From contig JBPOHT010000004.1 of NCBI GenBank assembly GCA_052035235.1, positions 123,746-187,745 of the forward strand: a stretch of DNA of 64,000 nucleotides, read 5' to 3'. Source of the stretch: Solimonas_A sp052035235 (GTDB lineage: Bacteria; Pseudomonadota; Gammaproteobacteria; Nevskiales; Nevskiaceae). Positions 51,119 through 60,145 of the stretch are shown here, piece after piece. A model generated the notes under the pieces. The model ran no database searches. It saw only the letters and a program-made list of their open reading frames with translations, and was not told the origin of the DNA. The translations under genes and the position numbers were made by a program. Numbering within the stretch: the first letter of the stretch is position 1; the number at the start of each line of letters is the position of its first letter.

Positions 51119-53437
51119 GTGAACCTGGCGCTGACCGAAGACCAGATCCTGATCCGCGACGCCGCCGAGACCTTCCTCGCCGACGTCAGCACCTCCGCCG
51201 CCGTACGCGCCGCGATGGAAAGCGCCGCCGGCTACGACGAGGACGTGTGGCAGCGTATCGGCGCCGAACTGGGCTGGTGCGCGCTGGCGATCCCCGAGGA
51301 CTGCGGTGGCCTGGGCCTGGGACCGGTGGAGCTGACGCTGGTCCTCGAACAGATGGGCCGCCGCCTGTTGTGCGCGCCGTTCTTCTCCACGGTGTGCCTG
51401 GCCGCCAACCTGCTCAACGAAACCGCCATCACCGCGGCGCGCGAGCGCTTCCTCGGTGCCATTGCCGAAGGCAGCCTCAGCGCCACCGCGCCGCTGCCCA
51501 GCAGCCTCGACTGGCGCGATGCCGCCGCCGAGCTGGAGGCGGTGCCCGACGGTGATGGCTGGAAGCTCAACGGCCACGTCGCGCGCGTGCCCGACGGCGC
51601 CAACGTGACCTGGCTGTTCCTGCCGGCGAAGCTGCCCGGGGGCGGCCATGGCCTGTTCGCCGTGCGCAACGACGACGAGGGACTGGCGATCCAGCAGCTC
51701 AACGGCTGGGACCAGACGCGCCGCTTTGCGCGGCTGGACCTGGAAGGCGTTGCCGCCGACCGCATCGACGATCCCCAGCGCTTCGGCGACGGCCTGCGCC
51801 GTGCGGCGGCGCTGGTGCGCCTATACCTCGCTGCCGAGCAGCTCGGTGGCGCGCAGACCTGCCTGGACCTCACCGTGGCCTACACCGCCACGCGCAAGCA
51901 GTTCGGCCGCGTCATCGCCTCGTTCCAGGCGGTGAAGCACCGCTGTGCGCTGATGATGGTGCGCGTAGAAGAGTTGCGCTCCGCCGTGGCCGGTGCCGCC
52001 GCGGTGGCCGCCTCCGGCGCCGACACGCCGCGCCTGGAGATGGAGACGGCCATGGCGCGCGCGCTGGGCGCCGACAGCTTCTTCTGGTGCGCCCAGGAGG
52101 CCATCCAGTTGCATGGCGGCGTCGGCTTTACCTGGGAGTACGACCCGCAGCTCTACTTCAAGCGTGCGCAGGCCAGCAGCCACTGGCTGGGCAGCAGCGA
52201 CGCGCTGCGTGCGCGGATCGCCGAGGGCGTGATCAACGCGGCGGCCCAGGATGAAAGTCCCGCTGCCGCGAGCAATCCCGACGAAGCCTTCCGGGCCGAA
52301 GTCGCCGCCTGGATGCAGCAGCACCTCAGCGGCCGCTTCGCGCCGCTCAAGCACCGCGGCGGGCCTGGCGACGAGGAAGCCTTCCCGGAGCTGCGCAAGG
52401 ACTGGGAGCGCGAGCTCGCCGCCGGCGGCTGGACCTGCGTGGGCTGGCCGAAGGAAGCCGGCGGCCGTGGCCTGAGTATCCAGCAGCAGGTGATCTTCCA
52501 CGAGGAATACGCGCGTGCCGGCGGCCCCGGCCGCATTGGGCACATCGGCGAGGGACTGATGGGACCGGCGCTGATCCGCTATGGCAGCGAGCAACAGAAG
52601 GCGCGCTTCCTGCCGCGCATCGTCGACGGCACCGAATACTGGGCCCAGGGTTATTCCGAGCCCAACGCCGGCTCCGACCTGGCCAACGTGCAGACGCGCT
52701 GCTGGCAGGAGGCCGACGGTTCCTGGCGCGTGCAGGGCCAGAAGATCTGGACCTCGCTGGCTCACGAATCCGAGTGGATCTTCGTGCTGGCGCGCTGCGA
52801 GCCCGGCAGCAAGGGCAACAAGGGCCTGGCCTTCCTGCTGATGCCGCTGCAGCAGCCGGGTATCGAGATCCGCCCCATCAGGCAGCTGGGCGGCGGCTCG
52901 GAGTTCAACGAGGTGTTCTTCGACGGCGCCGTGGCGCAGGCCGAGCATATCGTGGGCGCCCCGGGCGAAGGCTGGAAGGTCGCCATGGGCCTGCTGGAGG
53001 CCGAGCGCGGCGTCTCCACGCTGGGCCAGCAGATGCACTTCGCCCACGAGGTGGAGCTGGTGGTGCAGGCGGCGCAGGCCGCCGGCCGCATCGACGACGC
53101 CCAGGTCCGCCAGCGCCTGGCCCAGGCCTGGAGCGGCCTGCGGGTGATGCGCTACAACGCCCTGCGCATGCTGGCCGGCGAGCAGACCCAGCTGGGCCGC
53201 GAGGCGCTGATCTACAAGTACTACTGGTCCAACTGGCACCGCGACCTCGGCAAGCTCGCCGTGGACGTGCTGGGGCCCGATGCCGACACGATCTCGGACG
53301 ATCCGGCCATTCGCCCGCTGCAGCAGCTGTTCTTCTTCTCGCGCGCCGACACCATCTACGCCGGCACCAACGAGATCCAGCTGAACCTGATCGCCGAGCG
53401 CGGCCTGCAGATGCCGCGCGAGCCGCGGCCGGCATAG
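51119..53437 (+). CDS. Fused double acyl-CoA dehydrogenase (FadE33-type plus FadE30-type)
   Basis: The 772-residue protein has two complete acyl-CoA dehydrogenase units in tandem. Residues 1-380 are a diverged unit (QMGRRLLCAPFFSTVCLAA, TRKQFGRVIASFQAVKH, LHGGVGFTWEYDPQLYFKRA). Residues 385-772 closely resemble mycobacterial FadE30 (GWPKEAGGRGLS, GYSEPNAGSDLANV, ERGVSTLGQQMHFA, FSRADTIYAGTNEIQLNLIAE), the enzyme that desaturates the HIP-CoA side chain. In actinobacteria two separate genes usually supply such pairs, though fused forms such as FadE34 exist. The start is GTG at 51119. It likely begins an operon with ipdF, maoC and a thiolase. Confidence 0.85.
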   Translation: MNLALTEDQILIRDAAETFLADVSTSAAVRAAMESAAGYDEDVWQRIGAELGWCALAIPEDCGGLGLGPVELTLVLEQMGRRLLCAPFFSTVCLAANLLNETAITAARERFLGAIAEGSLSATAPLPSSLDWRDAAAELEAVPDGDGWKLNGHVARVPDGANVTWLFLPAKLPGGGHGLFAVRNDDEGLAIQQLNGWDQTRRFARLDLEGVAADRIDDPQRFGDGLRRAAALVRLYLAAEQLGGAQTCLDLTVAYTATRKQFGRVIASFQAVKHRCALMMVRVEELRSAVAGAAAVAASGADTPRLEMETAMARALGADSFFWCAQEAIQLHGGVGFTWEYDPQLYFKRAQASSHWLGSSDALRARIAEGVINAAAQDESPAAASNPDEAFRAEVAAWMQQHLSGRFAPLKHRGGPGDEEAFPELRKDWERELAAGGWTCVGWPKEAGGRGLSIQQQVIFHEEYARAGGPGRIGHIGEGLMGPALIRYGSEQQKARFLPRIVDGTEYWAQGYSEPNAGSDLANVQTRCWQEADGSWRVQGQKIWTSLAHESEWIFVLARCEPGSKGNKGLAFLLMPLQQPGIEIRPIRQLGGGSEFNEVFFDGAVAQAEHIVGAPGEGWKVAMGLLEAERGVSTLGQQMHFAHEVELVVQAAQAAGRIDDAQVRQRLAQAWSGLRVMRYNALRMLAGEQTQLGREALIYKYYWSNWHRDLGKLAVDVLGPDADTISDDPAIRPLQQLFFFSRADTIYAGTNEIQLNLIAERGLQMPREPRPA

Positions 53438-53452
53438 CGTGGTCCAGGCAGC

Positions 53453-53545
53453 CCGTCATACCGGCGAAAGCCGGTATCCAGTCGGGCGGTGGGTCACTCC
53501 TGTCCGGGACTGGATGCCGGCTTCCGCCGGCATGACGGTTCTTTA
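53453..53545. repeat. Palindromic repeat, CCGGCGAAAGCCGG family, copy 2
   Basis: The left arm CATACCGGCGAAAGCCGGTA followed by TCCAGTCGGGC is mirrored by GACTGGATGCCGGCTTCCGC then CGGCATGACGG. It lies between the fused acyl-CoA dehydrogenase and ipdF. The rest of the 263-base gap holds no recognised gene; short open frames there are not supported. Confidence 0.85.
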
Positions 53546-53700
53546 GAAATCCGCAGGGTGGGCCACAGCGGGGCCCAGCACTCCATGGTTGGGCGACAAA
53601 CCATTGCACCAGAATGGGGAATCCTCGTCCTTCCGAACGAGGCTAGGCCTTGTCCGGGGCGGGCAGACTCCGGGTACTGGAAATTCCTACAGGACCGTTC

Positions 53701-54498
53701 ATGACCGCGACCCCCTCCGCCCTGCCGCCCTACGTGCCGGCCCATGGCCTGCTCAAGGGCAAGTCGGTGCTGATCACCGCTGCCGCCGGTGGTGGCATCG
53801 GCTACGCCGCCGCCAAGCGCTGCCTGGAGGAGGGCGCCCGCGCCCTGATGCTGTCCGACATCCACCCGCGCCGCACCGACGAGGCCGCCCAGGCCCTGGC
53901 CAAGGAGTTCCCGCAGGCCCAGGTCTTCGGCCAGGTTGGCAACGTCGCGGTGGAAGCCGACGTGCAGGCCCTGGTGGATGCGGCCGAGGACAAGCTCGGC
54001 GGTGTCGACGTGCTGATCAACAACGCCGGCCTCGGCGGCAGCAAGCGCGTGGTCGACATGACCGACGAGGAGTGGAACAAGGTGCTGGACGTGACCCTCA
54101 CCGGCACCTTCCGCATGACCCGCGCCATGCTCAGGAAGATGCAGCCGCGTGGCCGCGGCGCCATCGTCAACAACGCCTCGGTGCTGGGCTGGCGTGCGCA
54201 GAAGGAGCAGGCCCACTACGCCGCCGCCAAGGCCGGCGTGATGGCGCTGACGCGCTGCTCGGCGCTGGAAGCCGCCGACTACGGCATCCGCATCAACGCC
54301 GTGTCGCCGTCCATCGTGTTCCATGACCACCTGCGCAAGAGCGCCCCGGAGTCCCTGCTCAACGAGCTCGCCAGCCGCGAAGCCTTCGGCCGCGGCGCCG
54401 AGGCCTTCGAGATCGCCAACGTGATGGTCTTCCTGGCGTCGGAATACGCCTCCTACCTTGTGGGCGAGGTCATCTCCGCCTCCTCGCAGCGGTCCTGA
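53701..54498 (+). CDS. ipdF: IpdF-like 5-hydroxy-HIP-CoA dehydrogenase (SDR)
   Basis: This 265-residue SDR strongly resembles mycobacterial IpdF. It opens with HGLLKGKSVLITAAAGGGIG and has the catalytic block NNASVLGWRAQ then YAAAKAGVMALTRCS. The end VSPSI...YLVGEVISAS also matches. IpdF interconverts the 5-hydroxyl and 5-keto groups on the HIP-CoA core. It is encoded next to maoC (13-base gap), after the fused FadE. The start at 53701 has AGGAC upstream. Confidence 0.88.
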   Translation: MTATPSALPPYVPAHGLLKGKSVLITAAAGGGIGYAAAKRCLEEGARALMLSDIHPRRTDEAAQALAKEFPQAQVFGQVGNVAVEADVQALVDAAEDKLGGVDVLINNAGLGGSKRVVDMTDEEWNKVLDVTLTGTFRMTRAMLRKMQPRGRGAIVNNASVLGWRAQKEQAHYAAAKAGVMALTRCSALEAADYGIRINAVSPSIVFHDHLRKSAPESLLNELASREAFGRGAEAFEIANVMVFLASEYASYLVGEVISASSQRS

Positions 54499-54511
54499 TA
54501 AAAACGACTCC

Positions 54512-54967
54512 ATGGCTACCCTTTTCGAAACCGCAGAGTCCATCCTCGAGTCCATCGGCAAGCCGCTGGACACCAGCGGCTGGGTGCAGATCACCCAGGA
54601 GCGCATCAACCTCTTCGCCGATGCCACCGACGATCACCAGTGGATACACGTGGACGCAGACAAGGCGAAGGACGGCCCTTTCGGCAGCTGCATCGCCCAC
54701 GGTTACCTGACGCTGTCGCTGGCCTCGCGCTTCCTGCCGGAGATCGTGGATGTGCGCATGAAGATGGGCGTCAACTACGGCTGCGACAAAGTGCGCTTCC
54801 CGGCGCCGGTGAAGGTCGGTTCGCGTATCCGCGGCAAGGGCGACCTGATCGCCGCCGAGCGTACGAAGGACGGCGGCGTGCAGGCCACCATCCGCGTGAC
54901 GGTGGAGATCGAGGGCGAAGCCAAGCCCGCCTGCATCGCCGACACCATCTCGCGCTACTACTTTTGA
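54512..54967 (+). CDS. MaoC-like (R)-specific enoyl-CoA hydratase
   Basis: The 151-residue hot-dog fold protein has the MaoC hydratase strip with catalytic Asp and His (FADATDDHQWIHVD) and the following GPFGSCIAHGYLTLSL, as in NodN/MaoC dehydratases. It would hydrate or dehydrate an enoyl-CoA. Between ipdF and a thiolase, it fits beta-oxidation of the propionyl side chain of HIP-CoA after the FadE30 step. It begins 13 bases after ipdF. Confidence 0.85.
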   Translation: MATLFETAESILESIGKPLDTSGWVQITQERINLFADATDDHQWIHVDADKAKDGPFGSCIAHGYLTLSLASRFLPEIVDVRMKMGVNYGCDKVRFPAPVKVGSRIRGKGDLIAAERTKDGGVQATIRVTVEIEGEAKPACIADTISRYYF

Positions 54968-55061
54968 GTGAAGCTGGGCGCCCGGGCAGGGCGTACCGTT
55001 GTTCACTGACCCCTTAGGCGTGGCCGGGCAAAACCCGTCCGCAACCCCGGAGAAACTGGTA

Positions 55062-56267
55062 ATGAACGAAGCAGTCATCGTCTCGGTCGCACGCACCGGC
55101 ATCGGCAAGGCCTTCCGCGGCGCCTTCAACGACACCGAGGCCCCGGTGCTGGGCGGTGCCGTGGTCAAGGCCGTGGTGGAACGCGCCAAGGTCGATCCGG
55201 CGCAGGTCGATGACGTGCTGATCGGCTGCGCCGCGCAGCAGGGCACCCAGGCCTACAACCTGGGCCGCCTGGTCGCCTACACCGGCGGCCTGCCCGACAC
55301 CGTCTCCGGCATGACACTGGACCGCCAGTGTTCCTCCGGCCTGCAGACCATCGCCATTGCCGCCAAGAACATCATGGTGGGCGAGCAGGACATCGTCGTC
55401 GCCGGCGGCCTGGAGTCCATCTCGCTGGTGCAGAACAAGCACAAGAATTCCTACCGCTTCGTCTCCGAGGCGGTGCTGGCGGCGCAGCCCACCGCCTACA
55501 TCCAGATGATCGAGACCGCCGAGCTCGTCGCCGAGCGCTACGGCATCAGCCGCCAGGCCCAGGACGAGTATTCCGCGGAGAGCCAGAAGCGCACCGCCGC
55601 CGCGCAGGCCGCGGGCCTGTTCAACGACGAGATCGTGCCGCTGACGGTGCAGAAGCAGCTGTTCGACAAGGAAGGCAACCCGACCACCAAGGAAACGGTG
55701 ACGCTGGCCAAGGACGAGGGCAACCGTCCGGACACCAGCTTCGAGAGCCTGTCGGCCCTCAAGCCGGTGTGGAAGGACGGCAAGTTCGTGCAGCTCGGCA
55801 AGCACATCACCGCCGGCAACGCCTCGCAGCTGTCCGACGGCGCCGCCGCTGCCCTGCTGATGAGCCGCAAGGCGGCGCAGGAGCGTGGCCTGCAGCCGCT
55901 GGGCATCTACCGCGGTTTTGCCGTCGCCGGCTGCAAGCCGGACGAAATGGGCATCGGCCCGGTGTTCGCCATTCCCAAGCTGCTGGCCAAGCACGGCCTC
56001 AAGGTTTCCGACATCGGCCTGTGGGAGCTCAACGAGGCTTTCGCCTGCCAGGTGATCTACTGCCGCGACAAGCTCGGCATCCCGCATGACCGCCTCAACG
56101 TCAACGGCGGCGCCATCGCCATCGGCCACCCCTTCGGCATGAGCGGCGCCCGCATGGTCGGCCACGCCCTGATCGAAGGCCGCCGCCGCGGCGTGAAGTA
56201 CGTGGTCACCACGATGTGCATCGGTGGCGGCATGGGTGCCGCTGCGCTGTTCGAAATCGCCGCCTGA
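55062..56267 (+). CDS. Acetyl-CoA C-acyltransferase (thiolase)
   Basis: The 401-residue thiolase has C-nucleophile TLDRQCSSGLQ, NEAFA, IGHPFGMSGARM and TMCIGGG, so all catalytic residues are present. It is distinct from the FadA6-like protein at 47308. After FadE, MaoC and SDR it completes a beta-oxidation set, probably for the HIP-CoA propionyl chain or another acyl-CoA. The start at 55062 has GGAGAAA upstream; an in-frame start at 54999 is less typical. Confidence 0.85.
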   Translation: MNEAVIVSVARTGIGKAFRGAFNDTEAPVLGGAVVKAVVERAKVDPAQVDDVLIGCAAQQGTQAYNLGRLVAYTGGLPDTVSGMTLDRQCSSGLQTIAIAAKNIMVGEQDIVVAGGLESISLVQNKHKNSYRFVSEAVLAAQPTAYIQMIETAELVAERYGISRQAQDEYSAESQKRTAAAQAAGLFNDEIVPLTVQKQLFDKEGNPTTKETVTLAKDEGNRPDTSFESLSALKPVWKDGKFVQLGKHITAGNASQLSDGAAAALLMSRKAAQERGLQPLGIYRGFAVAGCKPDEMGIGPVFAIPKLLAKHGLKVSDIGLWELNEAFACQVIYCRDKLGIPHDRLNVNGGAIAIGHPFGMSGARMVGHALIEGRRRGVKYVVTTMCIGGGMGAAALFEIAA

Positions 56268-56403
56268 GACCTGGCAACAGGGCTCCAAGAAAGAGCGGCT
56301 AGCGCGAAAGCGGCAGGCACCCGGTACAGGGTGCCGCCGTCCTCGCAGGGCTGATGTAGACCACCCGGCAAAGACCGGGTGGAAACAAGAGGAGAAGTTC
56401 GTC

Positions 56404-57546
56404 ATGAATCGGATGACGTCGACGCTGGAGCCGTCCAGCCCGGTCAGGAGTTCCTACCGCAGCGGTTGGCCTTCGGTGCTGTTCGCCGTGGCCGTGGCCG
56501 GTGCTGCGGCCTACGCGTTCTCGCACCGCCCGCCGCCGCCGTTCGCGCCGACGCAGGTGCAGGCGGACCGCATCCAGATCAACGGCGTCGCTAGCGCCGG
56601 CACCCGCCTGGTCGCCGTGGGCGAGCTGGGCCGCATCCTGATCTCCGACGACGGCAAGGCCGGCTGGCGCGAAGCCTCGGTCGACAAGCCGCGCGGCTCC
56701 ACCTTGACCCAGGTGCTGGCCATCGACGGCGCCGTGCTCGCCGTCGGCCATGACGGCTGGATCCTGCGCAGCGAGGACCAGGGCCAGACCTGGAAGGAAG
56801 TGCAGTTCGCCGCCGAGAGCGACCCCCTGCTGGGCCTCGCCGGCCCTTACGACGGCAAGCTCTTCGCCTTCGGTTCCTTCGGCCTGTTCCTGACCTCCAA
56901 CGACGGCGGCAAGACCTGGACCAAGGAAACCCTGGCCGAGGAAGGCGCCGCCCCGGCCGCCGCCGCGGCTGCTCCGGCAGCGGCGGAAGCCGCCGCACCG
57001 GCCGAGGAAGATCCCTGGGCCGATCCCTTCGCCAACGTCGGCCAGGCCGACGAAGGCATCGGCGACCGCCACCTCAACGGCATGACGCGTGCCGCCGACG
57101 GCAGTCTCTGGCTGGTGGGCGAGCGCGGCCTGCTGCTGCAGTCCAAGGACAAAGGCGCCACCTGGAAGGACCACGGCGGCGTTTATGCCGGCTCCTTCTT
57201 CGGCATCCTGTCGCTGCCCTCCCGCGGTCTGCTGGCCTACGGCATGCGCGGCAACGCCTACTACAGCACCGACAGCGGCCAGACCTGGACCAAGAGCAAG
57301 ATTCCCGAGGCGCTATCGCTGTTCTCGGGCGCGGTCACCGCGCAGAACGAGGTGATCCTGGCCGGCGCCAGCAACGCCGTGTTCGTGTCGCGCGACGGCG
57401 GCATCAGTTTCACCCGCATGTCTCCCGTCAACCAGAAGAGCCTCACCGCCGTGCTGCCGCTGAAGAGCGGTGACATCGTCACCGCCGGTGAAGGCGGGGT
57501 CGAACTGGGCGGACTCAATGCGCAGCCGAAGGGAGTCTCCCCGTGA
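56404..57546 (+). CDS. Membrane-anchored BNR/YCF48-like beta-propeller protein, exporter partner
   Basis: The 380-residue protein has an N-terminal membrane helix (PSVLFAVAVAGAAAYAFS) and about six Asp-box repeats of SxDxGxTW type (for example SEDQGQTWKE, SNDGGKTWTKE, SKDKGATWKD, STDSGQTWTK). These predict a periplasmic beta-propeller like the photosystem assembly factor YCF48. An Ala/Pro/Glu linker (about residues 180-205) splits it. The start of the MMPL exporter overlaps its stop (GTGA). Such proteins often accompany MMPL exporters, probably as an accessory factor. Good ribosome-binding site AGAGGAG. Confidence 0.75.
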   Translation: MNRMTSTLEPSSPVRSSYRSGWPSVLFAVAVAGAAAYAFSHRPPPPFAPTQVQADRIQINGVASAGTRLVAVGELGRILISDDGKAGWREASVDKPRGSTLTQVLAIDGAVLAVGHDGWILRSEDQGQTWKEVQFAAESDPLLGLAGPYDGKLFAFGSFGLFLTSNDGGKTWTKETLAEEGAAPAAAAAAPAAAEAAAPAEEDPWADPFANVGQADEGIGDRHLNGMTRAADGSLWLVGERGLLLQSKDKGATWKDHGGVYAGSFFGILSLPSRGLLAYGMRGNAYYSTDSGQTWTKSKIPEALSLFSGAVTAQNEVILAGASNAVFVSRDGGISFTRMSPVNQKSLTAVLPLKSGDIVTAGEGGVELGGLNAQPKGVSP

Positions 57547-59933
57547 GCAACGCCAGCAAGATGGAAAAATTCGTCGGCGGCATCGCCGACATCCTGATCG
57601 GCCGCCGCAAGATCCTCGCGGTGATCTTCGCCATCGTCACCGTGCTGTTCGCCGGCAGCGCCACGCGCGTCAAGCTCGACCCGGGCTTCCTCAAGCTGAT
57701 CCCCATCAAGCATGAGTACATGCGCACGATGATGGACTACATGCGCGACTTCTCCGGCGCCAACACGCTGCTGGTGAACCTGCGCTGGAAGGGCGAGGGC
57801 GACATCTACAACAAGGAGTTCATGGATGCCCTGCAGGGCGCCACGGACGAGGTGTTCTACATCCCCGGCGTCAACCGCACCAAGGTATCGTCGCTGTTCA
57901 CGCCCAGCACCTACTACATCGAGATCACCGAGCAGGGCTTCAACGGCGAGCCGGTGGTGCCGGCCAAGTACTCGGGCACGCCCGAGGAACTGGCGCAGGT
58001 GCGCAAGAACGTGGCGCTGTCGGGCCAGATCGGCCTGATCGTCGCCAACGACCTCAAGGGCGCCATGATCCGCGCCGACCTGCAGGACTACGACCCGAGC
58101 AAGGGCCAGGAAGGCCAGCGCGTCGATTACTGGGAAGTGCAGCAGAAGCTCACCGAGATCCGCCAGAAGTTCGAGAAGCAGAACGTCGAGGTCAACATCA
58201 TCGGCTTCGCGCGCCTGCTGGGAGACGTCATCTACGGCCTGCTCGGCGTATTCATCTTCTTCGGCGTCGCCTTCCTGATCACCATGGCGCTGCTGTACTG
58301 GTACACGCGCTCGGTGCGCCTCACCGTGGTGGCGCTGATCGTGGCGCTGCTGCCGGTACTGTGGCTGATCGGCACGCTGCCGCTGATCGGCTTCGGCATC
58401 GACCCGATGTCGATCCTGGTGCCCTTCCTGATCTTCTCCATCGGCGTGTCGCATGCCGTGCAGATGACCAACGCCTGGCGCCAGGAGGTGGTGGCCGGTG
58501 CCACCGCCGTGGAGGCCTCGCGCGCCGCCTTCTGCAAGCTGTTCATCCCCGGTGCCGTGGCCTTGCTGACCAACGCCCTGGGCTTCGCGGTGATCATGTT
58601 CATCGACATCCCCATCGTGCACGAGCTGGGCATCACCGCCTGCCTCGGCGTGCTGCTGATGATCGTCACCAACAAGATGATCCTGCCGATCATCCTGACC
58701 CGCGTGAAGCTGGAAGAGTCCAGCCGCCAGCACTCGCTGCGCGGCCCCTCGCCGCTGATGGGTGGCCTGTGGAAGGCGCTGGCGCGCTGCGCCGAGCCGC
58801 GCACCGCGCTGATCGTGTTCGCCGTCTGCGCCGTGCTGCTGGTGGTCACCACCATGGCCTCGCGCAAGATGGTGATCGGCGACTCCGGCAAGGGCGTTCC
58901 CGAGCTGCGCCACGACTCGCGCTACAACTACGACGATCGCGCCATCAACAGCAGCTACAACATCGGCACCGACGTGCTGACGGTGATTGCCGAGGCCAAG
59001 GACTTCGAGGGCGATTCCTGCCTGCACTACGACGTCGTCGACCTGATCGACCGCTTCGAGCTGTACGTGCGCGGCATCGACGGCGTGCAGTCCGTGACCA
59101 GCGTCGCCGGCATCGGCAAGCTGGTGATCTCCGCGTTCAACGAGGGCAACCCGCGCTACCGCGCGCTGCCGCGCACGCAGACCGGCCTGTCCACCGGCTC
59201 CAAGGCCTTCGACCCCAACCTGGGCCTGAACAACGAGAGCTGCCGTGCGATCCAGGTGCTGATCTTCATGAAGAACCACGACGGCACGGTCATCGCCCAT
59301 GCCGTCGAGGAGATCAAGAAGTTCATCGCCGCCAACCCGACCAAGGGCGTCAACCTGCGTCTGGCCTCGGGCAACGTCGGCGTCATGGCCGCCACCAACG
59401 AGGCCGTGGGTTCGGCCGAGGTGACGATGCTGGCCGCCATCTTCGGCGCCCTGGCGCTGCTCTGCCTGATCACCTTCCGTTCCTTCGCCGCGGTGATCTG
59501 CATCATCGTGCCGCTGACCATGGTGTCGATCTTCTGCAACGCCCTGATGGCGGTGCTGGGCATCGGCCTCAAGGTGGCGACGCTGCCGGTGGTGGCCCTG
59601 GGCGTGGGCGTGGGCGTGGACTACGGCATCTACCTGTTCGAGCGCATCCAGCACTCCCTGGACGAGGGCGTGGACTTCCGCAGCGCCTTCTACGACGCCA
59701 TGCGCCAGCGCGGTACCGCCGCCGTGTTCACCGCCATCACCATGGCCATCGGCGTCGGCACCTGGGCGTTCTCCGCGCTCAAGTTCCAGGCCGACATGGG
59801 CATCCTGCTGGCCTTCATGTTCCTGGTGAACATGCTCGGCGCCATCTGCCTGCTGCCGGCCCTGGGTGCCTGGTTCTATAAAGGCCAAGGCCGTCCGCTG
59901 ACGACCGGCAACCCGGCCGGCGCGGCGAACTAA
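57543..59933 (+). CDS. MMPL/RND-superfamily exporter, second copy
   Basis: The 796-residue transporter has the same fold as the one at 1361-4009: two halves, each with a lone helix, a periplasmic domain and a bundle. The second-half motif is GVGVGVDYGIYLFERI. Its first periplasmic loop lacks the ~70 extra residues seen in the paralogue. The GTG start overlaps the BNR/YCF48-like gene, so they are made together. A terminator follows. The position at the end of the catabolic genes suggests transport of steroid-related or lipid compounds; the substrate is unknown. Confidence 0.85.
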   Translation: MSNASKMEKFVGGIADILIGRRKILAVIFAIVTVLFAGSATRVKLDPGFLKLIPIKHEYMRTMMDYMRDFSGANTLLVNLRWKGEGDIYNKEFMDALQGATDEVFYIPGVNRTKVSSLFTPSTYYIEITEQGFNGEPVVPAKYSGTPEELAQVRKNVALSGQIGLIVANDLKGAMIRADLQDYDPSKGQEGQRVDYWEVQQKLTEIRQKFEKQNVEVNIIGFARLLGDVIYGLLGVFIFFGVAFLITMALLYWYTRSVRLTVVALIVALLPVLWLIGTLPLIGFGIDPMSILVPFLIFSIGVSHAVQMTNAWRQEVVAGATAVEASRAAFCKLFIPGAVALLTNALGFAVIMFIDIPIVHELGITACLGVLLMIVTNKMILPIILTRVKLEESSRQHSLRGPSPLMGGLWKALARCAEPRTALIVFAVCAVLLVVTTMASRKMVIGDSGKGVPELRHDSRYNYDDRAINSSYNIGTDVLTVIAEAKDFEGDSCLHYDVVDLIDRFELYVRGIDGVQSVTSVAGIGKLVISAFNEGNPRYRALPRTQTGLSTGSKAFDPNLGLNNESCRAIQVLIFMKNHDGTVIAHAVEEIKKFIAANPTKGVNLRLASGNVGVMAATNEAVGSAEVTMLAAIFGALALLCLITFRSFAAVICIIVPLTMVSIFCNALMAVLGIGLKVATLPVVALGVGVGVDYGIYLFERIQHSLDEGVDFRSAFYDAMRQRGTAAVFTAITMAIGVGTWAFSALKFQADMGILLAFMFLVNMLGAICLLPALGAWFYKGQGRPLTTGNPAGAAN

Positions 59934-59950
59934 GCCGTTACTGCTGAAGG

Positions 59951-59988
59951 AAAAGGCCGGTCCGGGATGCTCCCGGACCGGCCTTTTT
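59951..59988 (+). terminator. Intrinsic terminator after the exporter pair
   Basis: A long perfect stem, AAAAGGCCGGTCCGGGA with a TGC loop and TCCCGGACCGGCCTTTTT, ends in a T-run. It separates the exporter unit from the AraC gene. Confidence 0.92.
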
Positions 59989-60145
59989 CGTTGCGGGAGC
60001 CGCTTGGCCGGTCTCCCTCGTTTGCGGCAGGTTCGGGGGTGAACCGCCCCGCTAGCATCTGCTTGCAGCTTGCCGGAACCCATCCGGCCGGCCGTGGTCC
60101 ATAGGGTCCAGGCGGCGCCGGGGGGCGCTTACCGAGGAGCTTGCA

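Noticed and set aside
57261..60083. 940-codon antisense open frame opposite the exporter
   Set aside because: His/Gln/Gly-rich with no domains; a shadow of the MMPL gene.
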